DNA of 64,000 bases from Psococerastis gibbosa (taxonomy: Eukaryota > Arthropoda > Insecta > Psocodea > Psocidae). Positions 26,901 to 41,900 of this stretch are shown here, one piece after another. Both the position numbers and the translations under genes were made by a program. Numbering within the stretch: the stretch's first letter is position 1; every line of letters starts with the position of its first letter. Where the stretch lies: NCBI GenBank assembly GCA_963971405.1, contig OZ020490.1, positions 2,480,001 through 2,544,000 on the forward strand, in the 5' to 3' direction. The notes beneath the pieces are model-generated. The model saw only the letters and a list, made by a program, of their open reading frames with translations. It had not been told where the DNA came from and ran no database searches.

Positions 26901-29900
26901 TGCTAAATTTTCTAGCCATGCTTCGGAGGGCATGTAAAGTAGGTGGTCCCAGGCCTTCCTAGGTGCGTGTAAGAGGGTTACATAACCTTAACCCCGTTAG
27001 GCTGGCTTAGTAATAGAACAAAAAAAATCAATATTTATTTATTTATTATTTTCGGATTTATCAGACTTGGTACTAGTAATAACGTAATAGCTTAATGTTA
27101 GACATAGCCGTCAAGTCTGGTCGAAAGAGGCTGCCTGCCTCTTGTTATAAATAAAAAATTAATGGTAAAAAAGTATTACCTTGCTGGGGTTTTCATTATA
27201 TCTTAAAAAAAGTGAATAATTTTACTGGAAGTAAAAAAATATTTTTATGATTACCGTAGTTGTTTTCGCGACTGCTTATTTATGATGTTACGAGCTAAAA
27301 ATTTAAGTTTCCATAAAATATATCAAATTTTATAGTTTATGCCCCTTTTTATATTTTTCTATCTTCGCCCATTTTCTTTGCAAACGGAAATAAAAACTAC
27401 TGAGGCGATATTTTCGAAGTTTGTAAATATGATGATTGAAGGTTTCGTTTTAAAGGTTTTGATCGTTATTTTTGCTGTCATCTTGTGCCCTTTCTTTGTG
27501 ATTGCCTTCCCCCTTAGAGCAGTAAGTACGCCAATGAACGTCATCATTAAAAGTGAGATGCTTCGTATTCGGGACCTGAGCGTTTTTTTTTTATTTTTTT
27601 CTTCGACTACGTCAAGCTTTCATTTCTAAATAAAAAATAAGGATTTATGTTGCATTATTGAATCAACGTAGCTAGATTGGGTCGAGTATGGCCAGAAAAG
27701 GTAGCAGGTGGGGGGACTCGAACCAAAAACTTTCCAGTTCAGGGTGTTACCCACCAAATTTTTTGTAATCGTTCGTGCTTGAGGAAGCTAAGTGACCTGC
27801 AGGCCTACTATTGCGATTCTGGATTAAAAATGTAAACGAGATAATTTTGCATTGGAAAGTGCCATTAGAAATGGTTTTGTTTGTATTGTTAATCCCAAGA
27901 TTACGTTAATACCAATCGCCATAATAGACGCTCTGGTGACATTCCACACATAGTGTACACTTCTGGCATAATTATGCATTGCAACAACTCACATAAGTTA
28001 AGATCGTCTTACATTTTCCCATTGGTACACTTCCCGTCGTAAATATTCTAACCTAATCTGGTTACCTAATTTATATATTCTTTATCATACCCAAATTGTT
28101 TTATGTTCTTTTTTTTATAATTACTTTGTTTGCTTAGGGGATCTACTGCCATTTTCGTTCGATTAGTTGTACCTATTCAGTCCTATTTGGCAAGGCAAAA
28201 CCTTTGAAAATTCACTCCTACACTCTTAGCCAGGGTATGTTGAGTAGTACGACAGTACAGACTCTTTCAACCGAAAGGTTGTAAAATAGCAATGTATCAT
28301 TATAATAATTTTCCGTTTAAATACCAGAACATAACATCGTTAGAACTTAACGTAAAAACTAAAAAAAAATACTAATAATATAGGTTTCGACGGTTTCGTT
28401 AAAACATTACATACATGTACGAGTATACTCGCACATACAGTACAAATGGCCAGTGGCGGCTTGTCATTGGAGGCAACTGAGGCAGTGCCTCACCTAATTT
28501 TCCCTGCAAATAATTCAACTAAAAAAGTGTATTTTAAATTAGGAAAAAAAAAGCCGGCCGCCTTACCAAGTTGAATCCAGCGGACCAGAGCAGGTTCAAA
28601 GATGCAGATAACTTGGTAGTGTGCACAGTGCCGGTAGGGAAACATGGTAGGACTTGTCCTGGTCACCTCCGAACTAATCGTGTGACTTCACTGTGTTTCC
28701 CAAGTGGTTCGGAATCCACTGTAATCAGGAGGTCCCCTGTCCTATGGGCCCACACCGTGGCCTGGGACTGTGTCCAACCATACTACTACTACTACTATAT
28801 TAGGAAATGTAGGCTAATCAAATTCTAAAAGAGACAATTAAAACTTAAAAATACCGCGAAAAAGAACCATGAGCTGAATTAGCTCCAAAAATTCACAACA
28901 ACTAACAATAACGATGTAGAGGCAGCATTTCCGACTGCCTCTCCATTGCTAGTAGAATGGCACGAATTCGAGTTGTAAAAAGCTCTAACAGTGTGAAGAT
29001 ACACACTCAAGTCATTCGCGGCACCCAGCTCAATGAAGAGCCGATGAGGCAGTGCCAGATCCTGCCTCTACATGCGATATCTCAGGAATGGTGGCCCCTA
29101 GAAAAAAATGATAGGAACCTTTTTTATAGAGAATTTAAAGATCTACCACTTTGGTAAAAATATTTTTTTGATAAAACTTACCGTTAACGAGAGAAACCAA
29201 AAATTGACCTTTGACCCCGAATAACTTTTTTAACAGAGATGGCATCGATGGGGACTTTTGACATTTCATTTATAATGGCAAAAACCACAGTCTACCAAAA
29301 TCTGGCTCTCCGGGATTTTTGTTAGTTTTGTTTTCATGTTCAAATTGACCGTTACGACCGGAACGAGTATAACTTAGACATAAAATCCCTAGAGTGGCTA
29401 CAGCCATAATAAGACTAGAATAATTGACCTCGAATTTATGCATTGATTAAGTTTTAATTAAGTCTCCTCAAACTTTTATTTTTGTATGCTGTGCCTCACC
29501 AATTTATATCCCCACGAGCCGCCACTGCAAATGGCGGCGAAGCTAATTCCAACCTAGTTCACAAAATTCATTTATTGAGTAAATAGGTTGCGTTTTAAGC
29601 TTATCTTCAACAATATTGGAGCCTACTTTCTGACTGAACTAAACATCTACTGCCAAAGTTTACTAGATTGTCCTTTATATATATATTAGACTATATTGAG
29701 TAGGTGTTGTCCATATATTGGTGGAAGGGGGGGGGGGGGTAGGGTTTTCTTGTTCCGCTGTTTGTTGTGATTCGTAGCACACGCTTCTGTACGGTTGTAG
29801 GAGCATTTCCTTTGTAGTTGTCCTTTGTTGGTCGATGATTACATTTTCTGACCATGTTTCTGAGGGCATGTAAACCAGGCGGTCCCTTCGAAGTTGAGTG

Positions 29901-32900
29901 TAAGAGAGGACTTTATAGTCCTAACTTGGTTGGCGTAATGATTACATTTCCTAAGGTTGGTTTAGTAATAGAATAAAAAGTCTTTATTTATTTATTTATT
30001 ATGCTTCTGTTGTATTAGGCACATATACTTTGAATCAATTATGAGTGTGAGAATTTATTTATTTTCGTTTAGATTTATTTTATATGGAGTTGTATCATCG
30101 TAAATTGGAGGACTGTATTAATTTTATTTTTGTTATTTATCTGCGTGGCTATTGGGCTTTCATATCAAGTACAATAATAGTAATATATAATACAAAAGTG
30201 CCTTTTTCCGTGCTGAGCGCCCCCATTCAAAATAACAGCTAAAACTGCATTTGCAATTTTTATTCAGATTATTTCTTTTTATTTAAATTTTCTCAGCTTT
30301 TCAATATTTTAATTTAAGCAGTGTAAAAATGAAATATGTCATGAAATATCGATCATAGAGATGTCAAAAATATCAGAACAAGCAGAAGAATTTTTTTGAG
30401 CATTTTGATATATGATAGACGTATCTTTTTCCAACAATTATTGAATTGGATTTGTACAATGAACGATTGGGGTTGTAGTCCCGAGGAAGGAGTTCAAGAA
30501 CTGTGGCCAATTGAAGCGCATTGAGGCCAATGGGTGCTACAAAAATAAACATCTCGGATAATTGAAAATGTACAGTTATATATTGTAGTTGTATACCTAC
30601 TTGAAGATAAATTCAAATTATTACTATTGTTATTATTAATGTCAAGACATGTAGAGTAGTGGTACGGGCTCTGACGTTCACCCGAAAGGTTGTTGATTCG
30701 AGTCCCACACTGGCTACATTTTCTGGCCATGCTTCGGAGGGCATGTCCGGGCCTTCCTAGTTGAGTGTAAGAACTCCTATAGGTTGGTTTCGAAATAGAA
30801 AAAAAGGCTTTATTTATTTATTATTATTATACCCCTTTCCCATGAATTCTATCAATATCAGAATGTCAGATCCCGGTGTTCCTGTTAGTTTGTAGGGTAA
30901 GTAACAATATGGTGCACTTAACTTCGAAACGCAAAAATGTCACTTGCACCCCTTGGCCTCCAGGCGCTTTAATTGGTGTTAGTTAACGCCCCATGTCATG
31001 TATATCGAAATGTGGAGGAGCATTTCTGCTAATTTAGTGGATATTTTTAACGACTGTACAATCGATATTTCCTGTTATAATCGGCTTTTCACAAGAAACG
31101 CGTTGTGGAGGTAATTCGATTTACTAGATCTAGATGCTTTCATAATGTTGCTCTCGCCCGACCTACAATTGTTTTTGTGGCAAGGGAGCTTGTTAATTGT
31201 CATAGTGTACAAAAATTCAATTTATTTAAAACAAATATTGCAAAAAAAGTTAATACGCTCAATATACGCAGGTCTTTATATGTTTAATTTGCTAAAAACA
31301 AAGTTACAAATGTTATGGGCTTCACTGTTGCGTTGCGACTGTATAATATGTATAATATTGTTTATGATTTCTATTTATTATTTTGTAATTTTTGCTGTAT
31401 TATTTATTTATTTTTGTTTACCAAACAGCATGCTGAGCCTTCAATGTCCGTATTTTTTTTTTTTTCATCTCCTTTTTTATTTCTCAAACCCATGTTGCGT
31501 TGTTCATTTTTTCATTTTCTTCCTTGTCTATGCATGGTATTTTTTCATTTTCGACCAATAGCAGGTGCTTTCGATTGGATTGGGGGTGTTTGGTGAAGTT
31601 TAGCTGTCAAGTTGATTTTAAAAAGGCAGTAGAAATATTTAATTATGTTATTTATTGAGATCCAAATCTCAATTTTCTGCTGCCAATATTTTGGGTAACA
31701 TGATACAATAATAATAAAGTCTTTATTGAAAAGAAAATAACGTAACGTTTATGAAGACATAATTTTATTTATAAATGGTTATTTGATTTATATCGCTGTT
31801 TTAAAAGTTGTATTGTAGCTCACCACATGTCTGAAGCCAGGTGGGGGGGGGGGGGTGCGTATTGGGATGCAGCAGTAAATTATAAACTTTACTGCTGTTA
31901 AAATGCGTAAAACCCCACTATTTGGTGTCTGTGTTTTCAAAACTTCCATCCCCCCCCCCTCCCCGGGCCCCCTATTTCCAGAAATATGAATAAGCCTTCC
32001 TCTGTAAGCTTTTGTTGAATCTTGTTTGTTTGTTTTACAACGGCTGCTTTCAGCATTTGTGAGTCTGTTTCTTAACTTGAGCCGCACTAAGGGCAGACTC
32101 CTTCACCTCAGGGAGAAGGGGAGGTACTATCTAAAATTTACAGTCTCACAAGCCGAAAGCTCAGTAATTTTTCTGAGCTTTGTAACAGTTTTCTACCTTC
32201 ACAATTTAATTGGTTGTTTCGGTCCCTCAGTTCAGTCTGTTTGGCTCCCCAAACAATTAAAAAATACTTTCTTAGTAAACTTGGTCTATTTTTACATAAC
32301 TTGGCATTACTGGGCATTGTTTTAAAAAAAACTTAACTGCATTCGACAATAAATTTTGATGTTATATCAATTTGTACATTGAACAAATTTTAGTTAATTT
32401 AAAATTGTTGGTTCTATTTTTTCCCTACTTAAATGAACAGCCTATCATTCATAAAGCTTACTGAGTTGTGCTATCGTTAATTGTAAAAGAAGGCCGAAAA
32501 TTCGCCCTAGGTGAAAATTAAGACATTTTTCTATCTTCGTTCTTTCTTTCAAGTGCTGTGAATATTAAATGTTTAAAAAGAGTCCTACTTCCGCCATTTT
32601 TTTTTATTAACAAGGTTTAATAATGTTTTCAGTTTTTTTTAGTTTTAGTAAAAGCACGGGCTCATCCTAATCCTCCTATTGATATTGTACTTTTTTTTTT
32701 TTTTTTTTTTTGCGTCGGCGATGATGAGCCATTCAGCCACTATAGTATATTGTACTTCTAATGATTTTATATTGTACCTCTAAAATCTGTTTTGAAGGAA
32801 ATAAATTTAATTTTAACTTTTAACTTTTTTTATTTAATTTAGTGAGAATGAAATGCGTCAACAAAAAGTTTGCTTCCGAAGTTCTATTCTATTTATAATT

Positions 32901-35900
32901 CGCATGTGGCTTAGCAGAATCCTAGTAAGGAAATTCATTTGGAAACATTCACTTGAATGATATTCACGGCTACTTGGAAACAGTTCAAATTGAATTAATT
33001 TGAAAGAAAAATAGTCGGATTTTCTCTCATTTCTAACTTGTTCACTATATATAGTTGATTATTATTAAATTATCCGGCTTCTTCAATATTAATTTATATG
33101 ATTTCTTGGAGCTTATTTTATTTTGCGAGTTGAAGTATATAATTTTATTTTATGCGCACCGGTTACGGCGGAGATAGCTGAAATAGAAATAATTCAACAA
33201 TCTTTAGAAAGTATTATTCACAAATTTTTATTTAATGGTTTTTATTTCTACAAACTTTTTGAGAGGCCAATCAGCTGTTATTATTTTTTATAATGCTAAT
33301 AATTTATTAGAGGAAAGAGTATCGTATTTTGGAATTCTATTAACTCTATAGTTTAGCCTATTTCTCTAACTCTTTTGCATGTTTTTTAACTCTCTTAACT
33401 ATGATAATTCTCTCTTGTTATTTTTAAACGCTAGATAGCAATTCAGATATTGTATTTTGAATTTTGATCAGTTAGATTTACAAGAGTAGGTATCATTTTT
33501 TATTTTTATTAATTCATTATTTTGGGCTTCTGAATTGATTTTTTTGTGTGTTTTTGAGTGTGTGTCTAGTCAGTATTACAAGGTGTTAAACAAATAGGTT
33601 TGTTTTTTTAATAGGTACACATCATGTTTCATTTTTGGGAGAAAAAAGAAAAACTATAGTTTTAACTCAGATACTCGTGGCTGACTGTGACATTGAAGAA
33701 TTTTAGTTTTAGAAAAAAAATAAGAAAACGGGGGTGAATGTTCCAACTTTCCTATACACAACTCTGGTGTCCCACAGATACACTCGAACTGGCTTTAAGT
33801 GCTCCATTCAATCACCAATTAAAATCCATGAATCTTGTTTTACTATTATTGTTATTATTATTATTGGATTTGTAATGGTAAACATTGGTACTGTATTATG
33901 AATTGTATTGGTGAATATTCGTATGTTACTTGTCCAGGGAGTACTGGGCGAGAGGGAGAAATTATTATTACTTACGATTTCGGCAGTCCTGATTGGTGGT
34001 TGAATGGAATTTTGTTGACTTTTAAGGGAGCGTTAGGATTAAATTCAGATGTACCACTGGGCTAACTGAAGGGTTCGTTGGAAGACCGAGTTGCAGTTCT
34101 TAAACCCCCCGATTTTGTCGTGGAAAAAGGTTTTATACTCCAATATTTCACTTCCCCCCCCCCCACAAATTGTTGGTATAGTCCGTTCATCTGTTTTATG
34201 GCCACAGGATGAGTCCTTGTTGCACGCTCTAAACAATCACATTATTAGTTGACCTCTCACTACTTGGAGGGGTTTATAACTGCACGGTCTTTCTCTGGGA
34301 ATGTTAGAAGACGACCGTGCGGATGTAACTGATGATGTGGTTGCTTAGAGTGTGTAAAATATACTTATTTTACATTTACTTTGTAGAAAGCCTCTACAGG
34401 TAGGGGAGTTATGAAAGGAAGACGTCTTATCTTAAAAGTAGCGACCAACTTGCAAGGCTTAACATAAGTTGATATTGGTACCGGTCAAAACCTGCATCAG
34501 TCATGCATTCATCCAAGTTTGGGAAGATGTGGAGACTCTAAGCGTCTAATTGTTGTTATATGATTAAATACTATATTAGACTAGTCTTGGCTTTGTATGG
34601 CCGTGAAATCGGGCAGGTAATCCCAATGGTCGCATTATGATACTGACTTCCAACGCACCCTTAGGATATAATGATTAATTAATTAATAATGAAATGCATA
34701 GAGAAACCCTGACCCTGTCCTAAATTCGTCTGATTGTAATTCTGTGAAGAAATAATAATTTTATCATATTATTTTCTATTTTTTATAATGTAAATAGTTT
34801 AAAATTAAAAACGTCCCCTATACAGTATATATACCCCTTTACCCAAATGTAAATTTATTAATTATTTATCTTATTAGATGCTGTTAGAAGCGCGCAAAGT
34901 CACCTCCTTTCCATTGTAATTTTATTTCCCATATTATTTCAATATTTCAATTTATTTTTCATCCCATTTCAGTTTCATACAATTTTCTTGATTTTTTTTT
35001 TTTGCTTGGGTATTGGCATGTGTTTGTGGCTGATTTCCGCTTTTTGGCATGCTGGTTTTCTGGTTTATGCATTTTTTATTAGCATGGTGTTTTGTAGCTT
35101 AATTAAATGGCGTCCATAGGTGTTTTTCAGTAAGCTTTACAGGTAAATTTTTACTTAACATTTTTATAGTGAGGTAGTAAAATATGTGTAGCTCAATTTT
35201 CTTAGTGTGCTAGTGACGTCCGTTCAGGACTCTTAAGAAGGCCCGATACCTACTGCTCACGTTACCCTGGTTCCGGCCAAATTGAAATTCGTCACATGCG
35301 GCTAATAAATTGAGGGGTGCTCGGATAACGCCAACCTCTGCCTGATAGTCTTCTTACGCATTCAGAAGCAATGATGTCACTATGCCGGCTAAGAAAGCAT
35401 TAAGTTTCTCGAAGGTTTAGATGGACTCAGTTAAGCTTAGAAAAGCTTTCGTGGGGAATACTGGCACACCGCTGTGTATTGGACCGTCAGGGTGCCGCCT
35501 TACTGTATAACAGTTATGCAAAAACTGAATTCATAATTCTTTACCGTGTTTATAGTTATGTAGTAAGGCGGCACCCCCACTGTCCAATGCATAGCGGTAC
35601 GCCAGTATTCCTCACGAAAACTAAGGGCCTAAGAGGAAGCTGTAGATACTGGCTCACCCTGAATCGCCTCAAAATCAAAATTTTTTAAATTAAATTTAAT
35701 GCTTAAGTTAAAAAGATTTGGCCTTTTCAAGCAGTAGGGGACTATTTCGTACAACATATTATTACAATAAAAGGCAATTTTTTGATGTAGCCTTACTTCT
35801 CCATGCATTTTATAATTCTATAAATTTTATCCCATATCAGTTCTATGAAAAAATTACTGCACCGATACTAAAAATTCCTTATAGTAGTACTGTGTAGGAA

Positions 35901-38900
35901 ATATTGGTCTATCAACGTTATAGAGGTCCTACAACGTTGATAGACCAAATATTTATCATTTACTGTACGTATAAAACTGAATTAATTTTTTTAAATTCTG
36001 GGCTGATCCAGGGGTGGCTCTTATCCAACAAGTATAAGGCCGGGTCCCACCATCCCTTGGAAAGTATCGGTAAGGAATACTCGATGGCACCCCCATCAGG
36101 CATCAACCATTGCAGCACATTTCTGCTTTAGGCAACTCTGTTGGGAGTTGACTGACAGGGTGGACTTCCTGATTATAGTGGATTTTGAATCCCTTGGGGA
36201 GCATAGTTGAGTCACGCGATTAATTCAGAGGTGACCAGGACTCGACACGCACTTAAACTGGCTGATAGTCTCAGTGCGTTATCATGTCCCCCCCCCCCCA
36301 GTACCAAGTTTTCTGTATTTTTGAATAGGCACTGTTCTGGCACTTGGTATGGTCGTTGGAAGAATTCCTTACCGAGACTTCTTAATGATGGTAACCTCCC
36401 TAAGAATAACGTATTCTGCCATAGTAAACAGTTCCCTTGACTAATTAGGGTGGTTGCCACCAACTTCCAGAAAACTCTGCGTGCTAGCTTTCAAAAGGTG
36501 AAAATACCAACAGCATGCTATTGGTAGGATTGAAAAGAACTCGGTGAAAACTTTCAAGAAGGTAAAATTGTGTTTACTGTCGATAGGGGTAGGCTGCCTC
36601 TGGGGGTCACATTTACTCCAAAGAAAGTTTTCTGGAAGTTGGTGAGAACGCCCTTATGGATAGCATCTACCATCATTTTCAAAAAAAAAAAAAAAATGTC
36701 TAATAAATTTTCAGCTGCTACGATTTCCCCTATCCCAAATCACTCGAATGTTCAGTGGCAACGATTTAGCTATGGCTACTGCAAGCCTAAATAGTCCTCT
36801 CTTATTAACTGTTCACATTATAGGCATAGATAGTGTAAATTGTAAATGGCGCGTTTAGGGACAGGTTGCGAAATACTTTGTTCACAAGGAATGTCCTTGT
36901 TATTTTGAAGGAATTAATTGATTTGTCGTTCCGCAGCCCCAAAGATACGAAAGTGGTCAGATGAAAAATGCATAACAAATTTAGCAAAAAAAAAAGGTTT
37001 GTTTCCCAGACAGATTGTCAACTAGTCTACCTGTATAGATTCGGTTTAGTGCACTTTATCGGGGTGATAATTTTACAGATGAGAAAATGTATACTTAGTT
37101 CGAAAGTTTGCATTTTTTTTATGAATTTTTAATCTGACCACTTCCATAACTTTGGCTGTGGAACGAGAAATTAATTAACTTTGTGAAAAAGCTACGGACA
37201 AACCATTGCTAACAAAGTACTTTGCAATCTCTCCCTTAATTAAGATCTATGATTGTGAAGTGGAGATGAATTTAAGATGACCATGTGCGAGCAATGTCTA
37301 GGCAGTGCATCGAAAACAATTAACAGTGAGCATAGGGGGATCACAACATGCGGTCGTTTCACTGTTGAATACCTACCTCAGACATGGGTATCCTAGGTTA
37401 TCCCATTACTAAAATCCAAGATCTGAGTAAGCCCTAGAATAAAAAGACTTATTTGTAGACTGTCGTGGACTAGTAAAATATTGTACAATGAATAGAAGTC
37501 CATGTATGATAAGTATGTGACAGTTTATAAATGAGTCTTAAAAGGCCTAACATCCCGTCACCAATATAATGAGGTGAGCAGTTTTCTTTGAATCCGTCAA
37601 ATTTTAATATAAAAATTGGCACTTGGCTTGATTATTACAATATTATTTAGCATAATTGCTTGGGACATTGCATTTCTGTAAAAAAAAATAAAGTCATTTT
37701 GTTAATTTCAGGGGCGGGAAATATTAATTAGCTCTTACGACAAGTTGTTTTCCAAATATTTGGAAAGATTCCCTAAAGACAAAACTAATAATTCGGACTA
37801 GGGGACCTACTTATCGGAATATATTCGAAATGCTCCTTAGAGTTCATCCAAAGTCACTACGATGAAGTTTACGATAGATATACTGTCAATTTTGTTGAAT
37901 TGTGATATCCAATGAGCGAATAGACTGGATGCTGACGTCAGCATACACTCTAGTCCCTCATTGGTCATTGCAAATTGGTAACAAACAGTAAATTTAGTTC
38001 TGCTATCATGCATTTTATCGCACTGACTTCGAACACACCTTGAGTGAATTTTTAGCAATGCAAGTGTCCCAACACGGCCTATTTCTTCTAAATTGCGACT
38101 GCTTATCAATTATGGCTTGTAATGTTTCTAATGCAATTAATTTATTATGTAAACAATCTGCAAAAAAAAAATTGTTGGTTATAGTTTTTTGTATATAATT
38201 TTTGGTAAGGATTATATATTTTGTGTGCTAAACTTGTGTTAATAAATTATCGCCTAATTAATCATTTAAGAGGTGTAATTTGAAATTTTGATTTAAAAAA
38301 ACCTATACGGTACTGATCGCGGATTGATGAATATTTACAAGAGAAAATTGCTTATAAATCAATTGAAGTAAGTTTTCAATTATGTACTGTACTATGGAGT
38401 ACATTTTAATGGGGTTATTTTTACGTTTGTTTCTCCTGGACTGGAATTATACCAGTAATATAATTGAACAATTGAAATTCAAAATGTTCATTTCTGCGGC
38501 AAGTGCCACAAAATAGAATATTCAGTTTTTTATTTTAGTATTAGAAGTGATGAGTTAATTTTAGGCTTGTTTCGCCCTAGTTAGTAAAAATGTTCAATTC
38601 GGCGACATGTCGCAGTTTGGAACAATTACCTTTTAAAATATCACGTAGCGATTGCGACTTGGGATGGAGGGCACACTGCTGGGAATTAGATACTGCACAA
38701 ATCATGTAGAAATTCAAAATGTTCATTTCTGCGACAAGTGCCATAAAATTGGAATATTTCACTTTTTATTTTGGTATTAGTTATGGGGGAGGGGGGGGGG
38801 TTACTTTTGGATTAATTTTGGCACAGTTAGTAAACATTTTCAATTCTGGGAGGGGGGGAGGTTACAATCTTGGGAATGAAGATGCCGCACGAGAAAGCAG

Positions 38901-41900
38901 CCAAAGAAATATATAAAACGACGCTGAGTTGAGCCCAAAAGTCCCTGCAAGTTGACTGAGGCATGCTGTGCAAATGTTACGTGACCAACTTCTTACAAAT
39001 GATGGCTGATGTTCGCGTAAGACTTGTATTGTATGCCTCAGTCAACTTACCAGGATTTTCCTGTTGTGACGTATGACTTAATTCAGCGTAGTTTATACCT
39101 ATACATACAGTATTTGTTGATTGTTTACTAATAAAGGCATACTTGTATACTAATAAAGCCATAGTTAATGGGCGCGCACCCGCTGTTTGAGCACCATTTT
39201 GATATCTTTGTTCCGTTTTGTTTTTTCTCGTTGCCGCGGTGCTCTCTCACCCCACATTGCTTCTTGTACGTGGGATGGTCTGTCTTACCCGGAATCTCAT
39301 CTATACTTGGTAAGTAACCAATCTCGCCAAAGACGTGTTGTCGAAATAGAGTACCGTTTTCACTTAGTTGTAGTTACAAACACTAGTTCCACCTTGCGAC
39401 AGAAATACCAAGTATATTTTGCCAGCAGCAATATTTCGTCAGCTTGTTTTCGCCTCGATCAGTTAAGTTTTTTCACGTTAAAAACCCGGTATATAAAGGC
39501 AGATTCTACCCGGTAGATCTGCTGGAAGATGTGTCTAATTTGCAGATTCATGGTTTTCCGAAAAGGCAGAATCTCAGCAGAGAAAAATCTGCTGAAGCAG
39601 ACTCTGCCTTGGTGCACCGAACAGAGCACTGGCTCCAATGTAGGAGGGGGGTGCGATGCGCCTTGCGTTTGTTTTCTTCACACCGACCAGACCCGGCCAG
39701 ACCGTTTGGAGAAATTCTGCTTTCAATGTAGAACAGGCGCCCATTCCACCGACCGGCTAGGGCTATTTACAAAAACGGTGACGTGGTAGCAGATATTCAT
39801 GACTTGGGTGGCGTTTCCACCGACCTCGCATTGCAGAATGCAAATGACATTGACGGAAAATAGAATTTTTCTTTGTATAGAAATCTATTAATATGTTTGT
39901 ACTTAACATATCCCATGACGCCATTTTTTAATTTTTGTTTGTTTGTTTGTGATTTTACTGTATGATCATTGATCAATTTTAACTATGGCATAGAGGAAAA
40001 TAAACATTTCCGTCAATTCTGTAATGCGAGGTCGGTGGAAACCCCGCCTAAGTCTTGAATGTCTGCTACCACGTCACTGTTTTTGTAAATAGCCCTAGCC
40101 GGTCGGTGGAATGGGCACCTTATATAAGTTGAATTGACGAAGAGTCAATAGCAGATGAAATTTTGTGGCATGCATGACCCCAAATAGTTTCACATCAGTT
40201 TCTTAGCAAAGGCAAGAATTCTAACAGTATTAATTATAAATTGGACTTTTGTTTTGTTGAAATTAAATTTTTATAACAAATTATAATTTAATTCTTGATC
40301 AGGCCTAAAAAAAAAAAATTAGCTCAGTACACAGCAAACTACACTAAGTTGAACAATACTTCACTGCAGAAATCATGGTATGTTGACTGAGGCATGCTGT
40401 GCTAGTATTACTCGCACAACTGTCATCTTACAAATGATATATGCGATAGAGCTTTGTTGTAAGATTTGTTAGATGACTGTTGTTCGCTTAGCACTGTACA
40501 GTATGCCTCAGTTAACTAACCGTGTTTTTTTTTTTTGCTGTGACGTATGGTTTCACTTAGTGTAGTTTTGTTAGAAATTAGAATTGAGACTGCTGGCTAT
40601 GTGTTCACCGTTAGTTTTTGTGTCAATTAACACTAAATGTTGTAGTAGAGGTTAGGGGCTAGAAAGGTGCAAGGTTTAAATAGCCTAATGTATATGTTAT
40701 GTGCATTATGTTGTTAATCTAATTAAGGGCATACTAATTTTTGTTCAAATTAGCGCATATTACATGGGTCAATATTTAATGAAAGTTAAGTTTTTTATAG
40801 TAGGTAGTTTTCAATTGATTTTTTTTTATTTTGGAGGATTTTTTATTTGATTGCAAAGGCTGCTGTTGATTTAAATTGCAAGTACCGCCTGGTAAGGCTG
40901 AGTGCCAAATATTTTGTAAATAAGCTAGGCCTGGGTATTTCTGACTGAAATAATTAGTTTTTCAACTCAGCCGCTAAGATGGGAAAATGATGTTAGGCGC
41001 CCATTCCATTGACCGGCTAGGGCTATTTCCAAAAACAGTGACGTGTAACAGACATTCAAGACTTAGGTTGCGTTTCCACCGATCTCGCATTGCAGAATGC
41101 AAATGACATTGACGGAAATTAGAATTTTTCTTTTTATAGAAATCTATTAAAATGCTTGTACTTGACATATCCCATGACGCCATTTTTTAATTTTAGTTTG
41201 TTTGTTTGTGATTTTACTGTATGATCATTGATCAATTTTAACTATGGCATAGAGGAAAATAAACATTTCCGTCAATTCTGCAATGCGAGGTCGGTGGAAA
41301 CGACGCCTAAGTCTTGAATGTCTACTACCACGTCACTGTTTTTGGAAATAGCCCTAGCCGGTCCATGGAATGGGCACCTTATGGAAAAAGCATAAATAAT
41401 ACAAGCTTTGAGGCGAAGACGTGAAAAACCCTAACCTGTACCTCCTCGTGATGGAAGCGCGTAATGGCGACTGAGCAGATAGGGGAATGCGTTTAAGTCG
41501 GGATAAGTGGAAAACAGTCTTTTCTGTGCAGGACACTCTTTTGTTCTGGGGTAGGGAAACTGGCCCCGAAGGCGGAGGAACTCAATGATTCCCTAGTATA
41601 GTCATCATGACTAAAATTGCCATGATGATCGCCAATCTTCGATAGAAGAAGCATTTGAAGAAGACGATGAATACATCATATTCTGCTACACCCAGAGCCC
41701 TTCCGTGATTTGTCGCTTCCATTCACACTAGAACACCTGCCAGGAAATGGCGAGAGAGTCATACCTCTCATAGCGTACCTTAAGTCAACCCCCCTCTTCA
41801 GATCACATTGGGGAGAGTCTGGGGGTTTAAATCAACATGAGAAGGGAAGGGCACCTTTTTGTTGCTAAATAAAATTAATTGTTGATTTATGGAATTTTGT

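Noticed and set aside
27339..27629. Membrane-protein-like frame of 96 codons
   Set aside because: Hydrophobic because of T-rich codons, with frames on both strands and no conserved motif or splice sites.
28571..28828. 85-codon frame
   Set aside because: It lies inside the hAT-like element and has no transposase motifs.
31145..31596. Long overlapping frames of 138 and 93 codons
   Set aside because: Phe/Leu/Tyr-rich low-complexity peptide from AT-rich intron sequence, with no family resemblance and no splice context.
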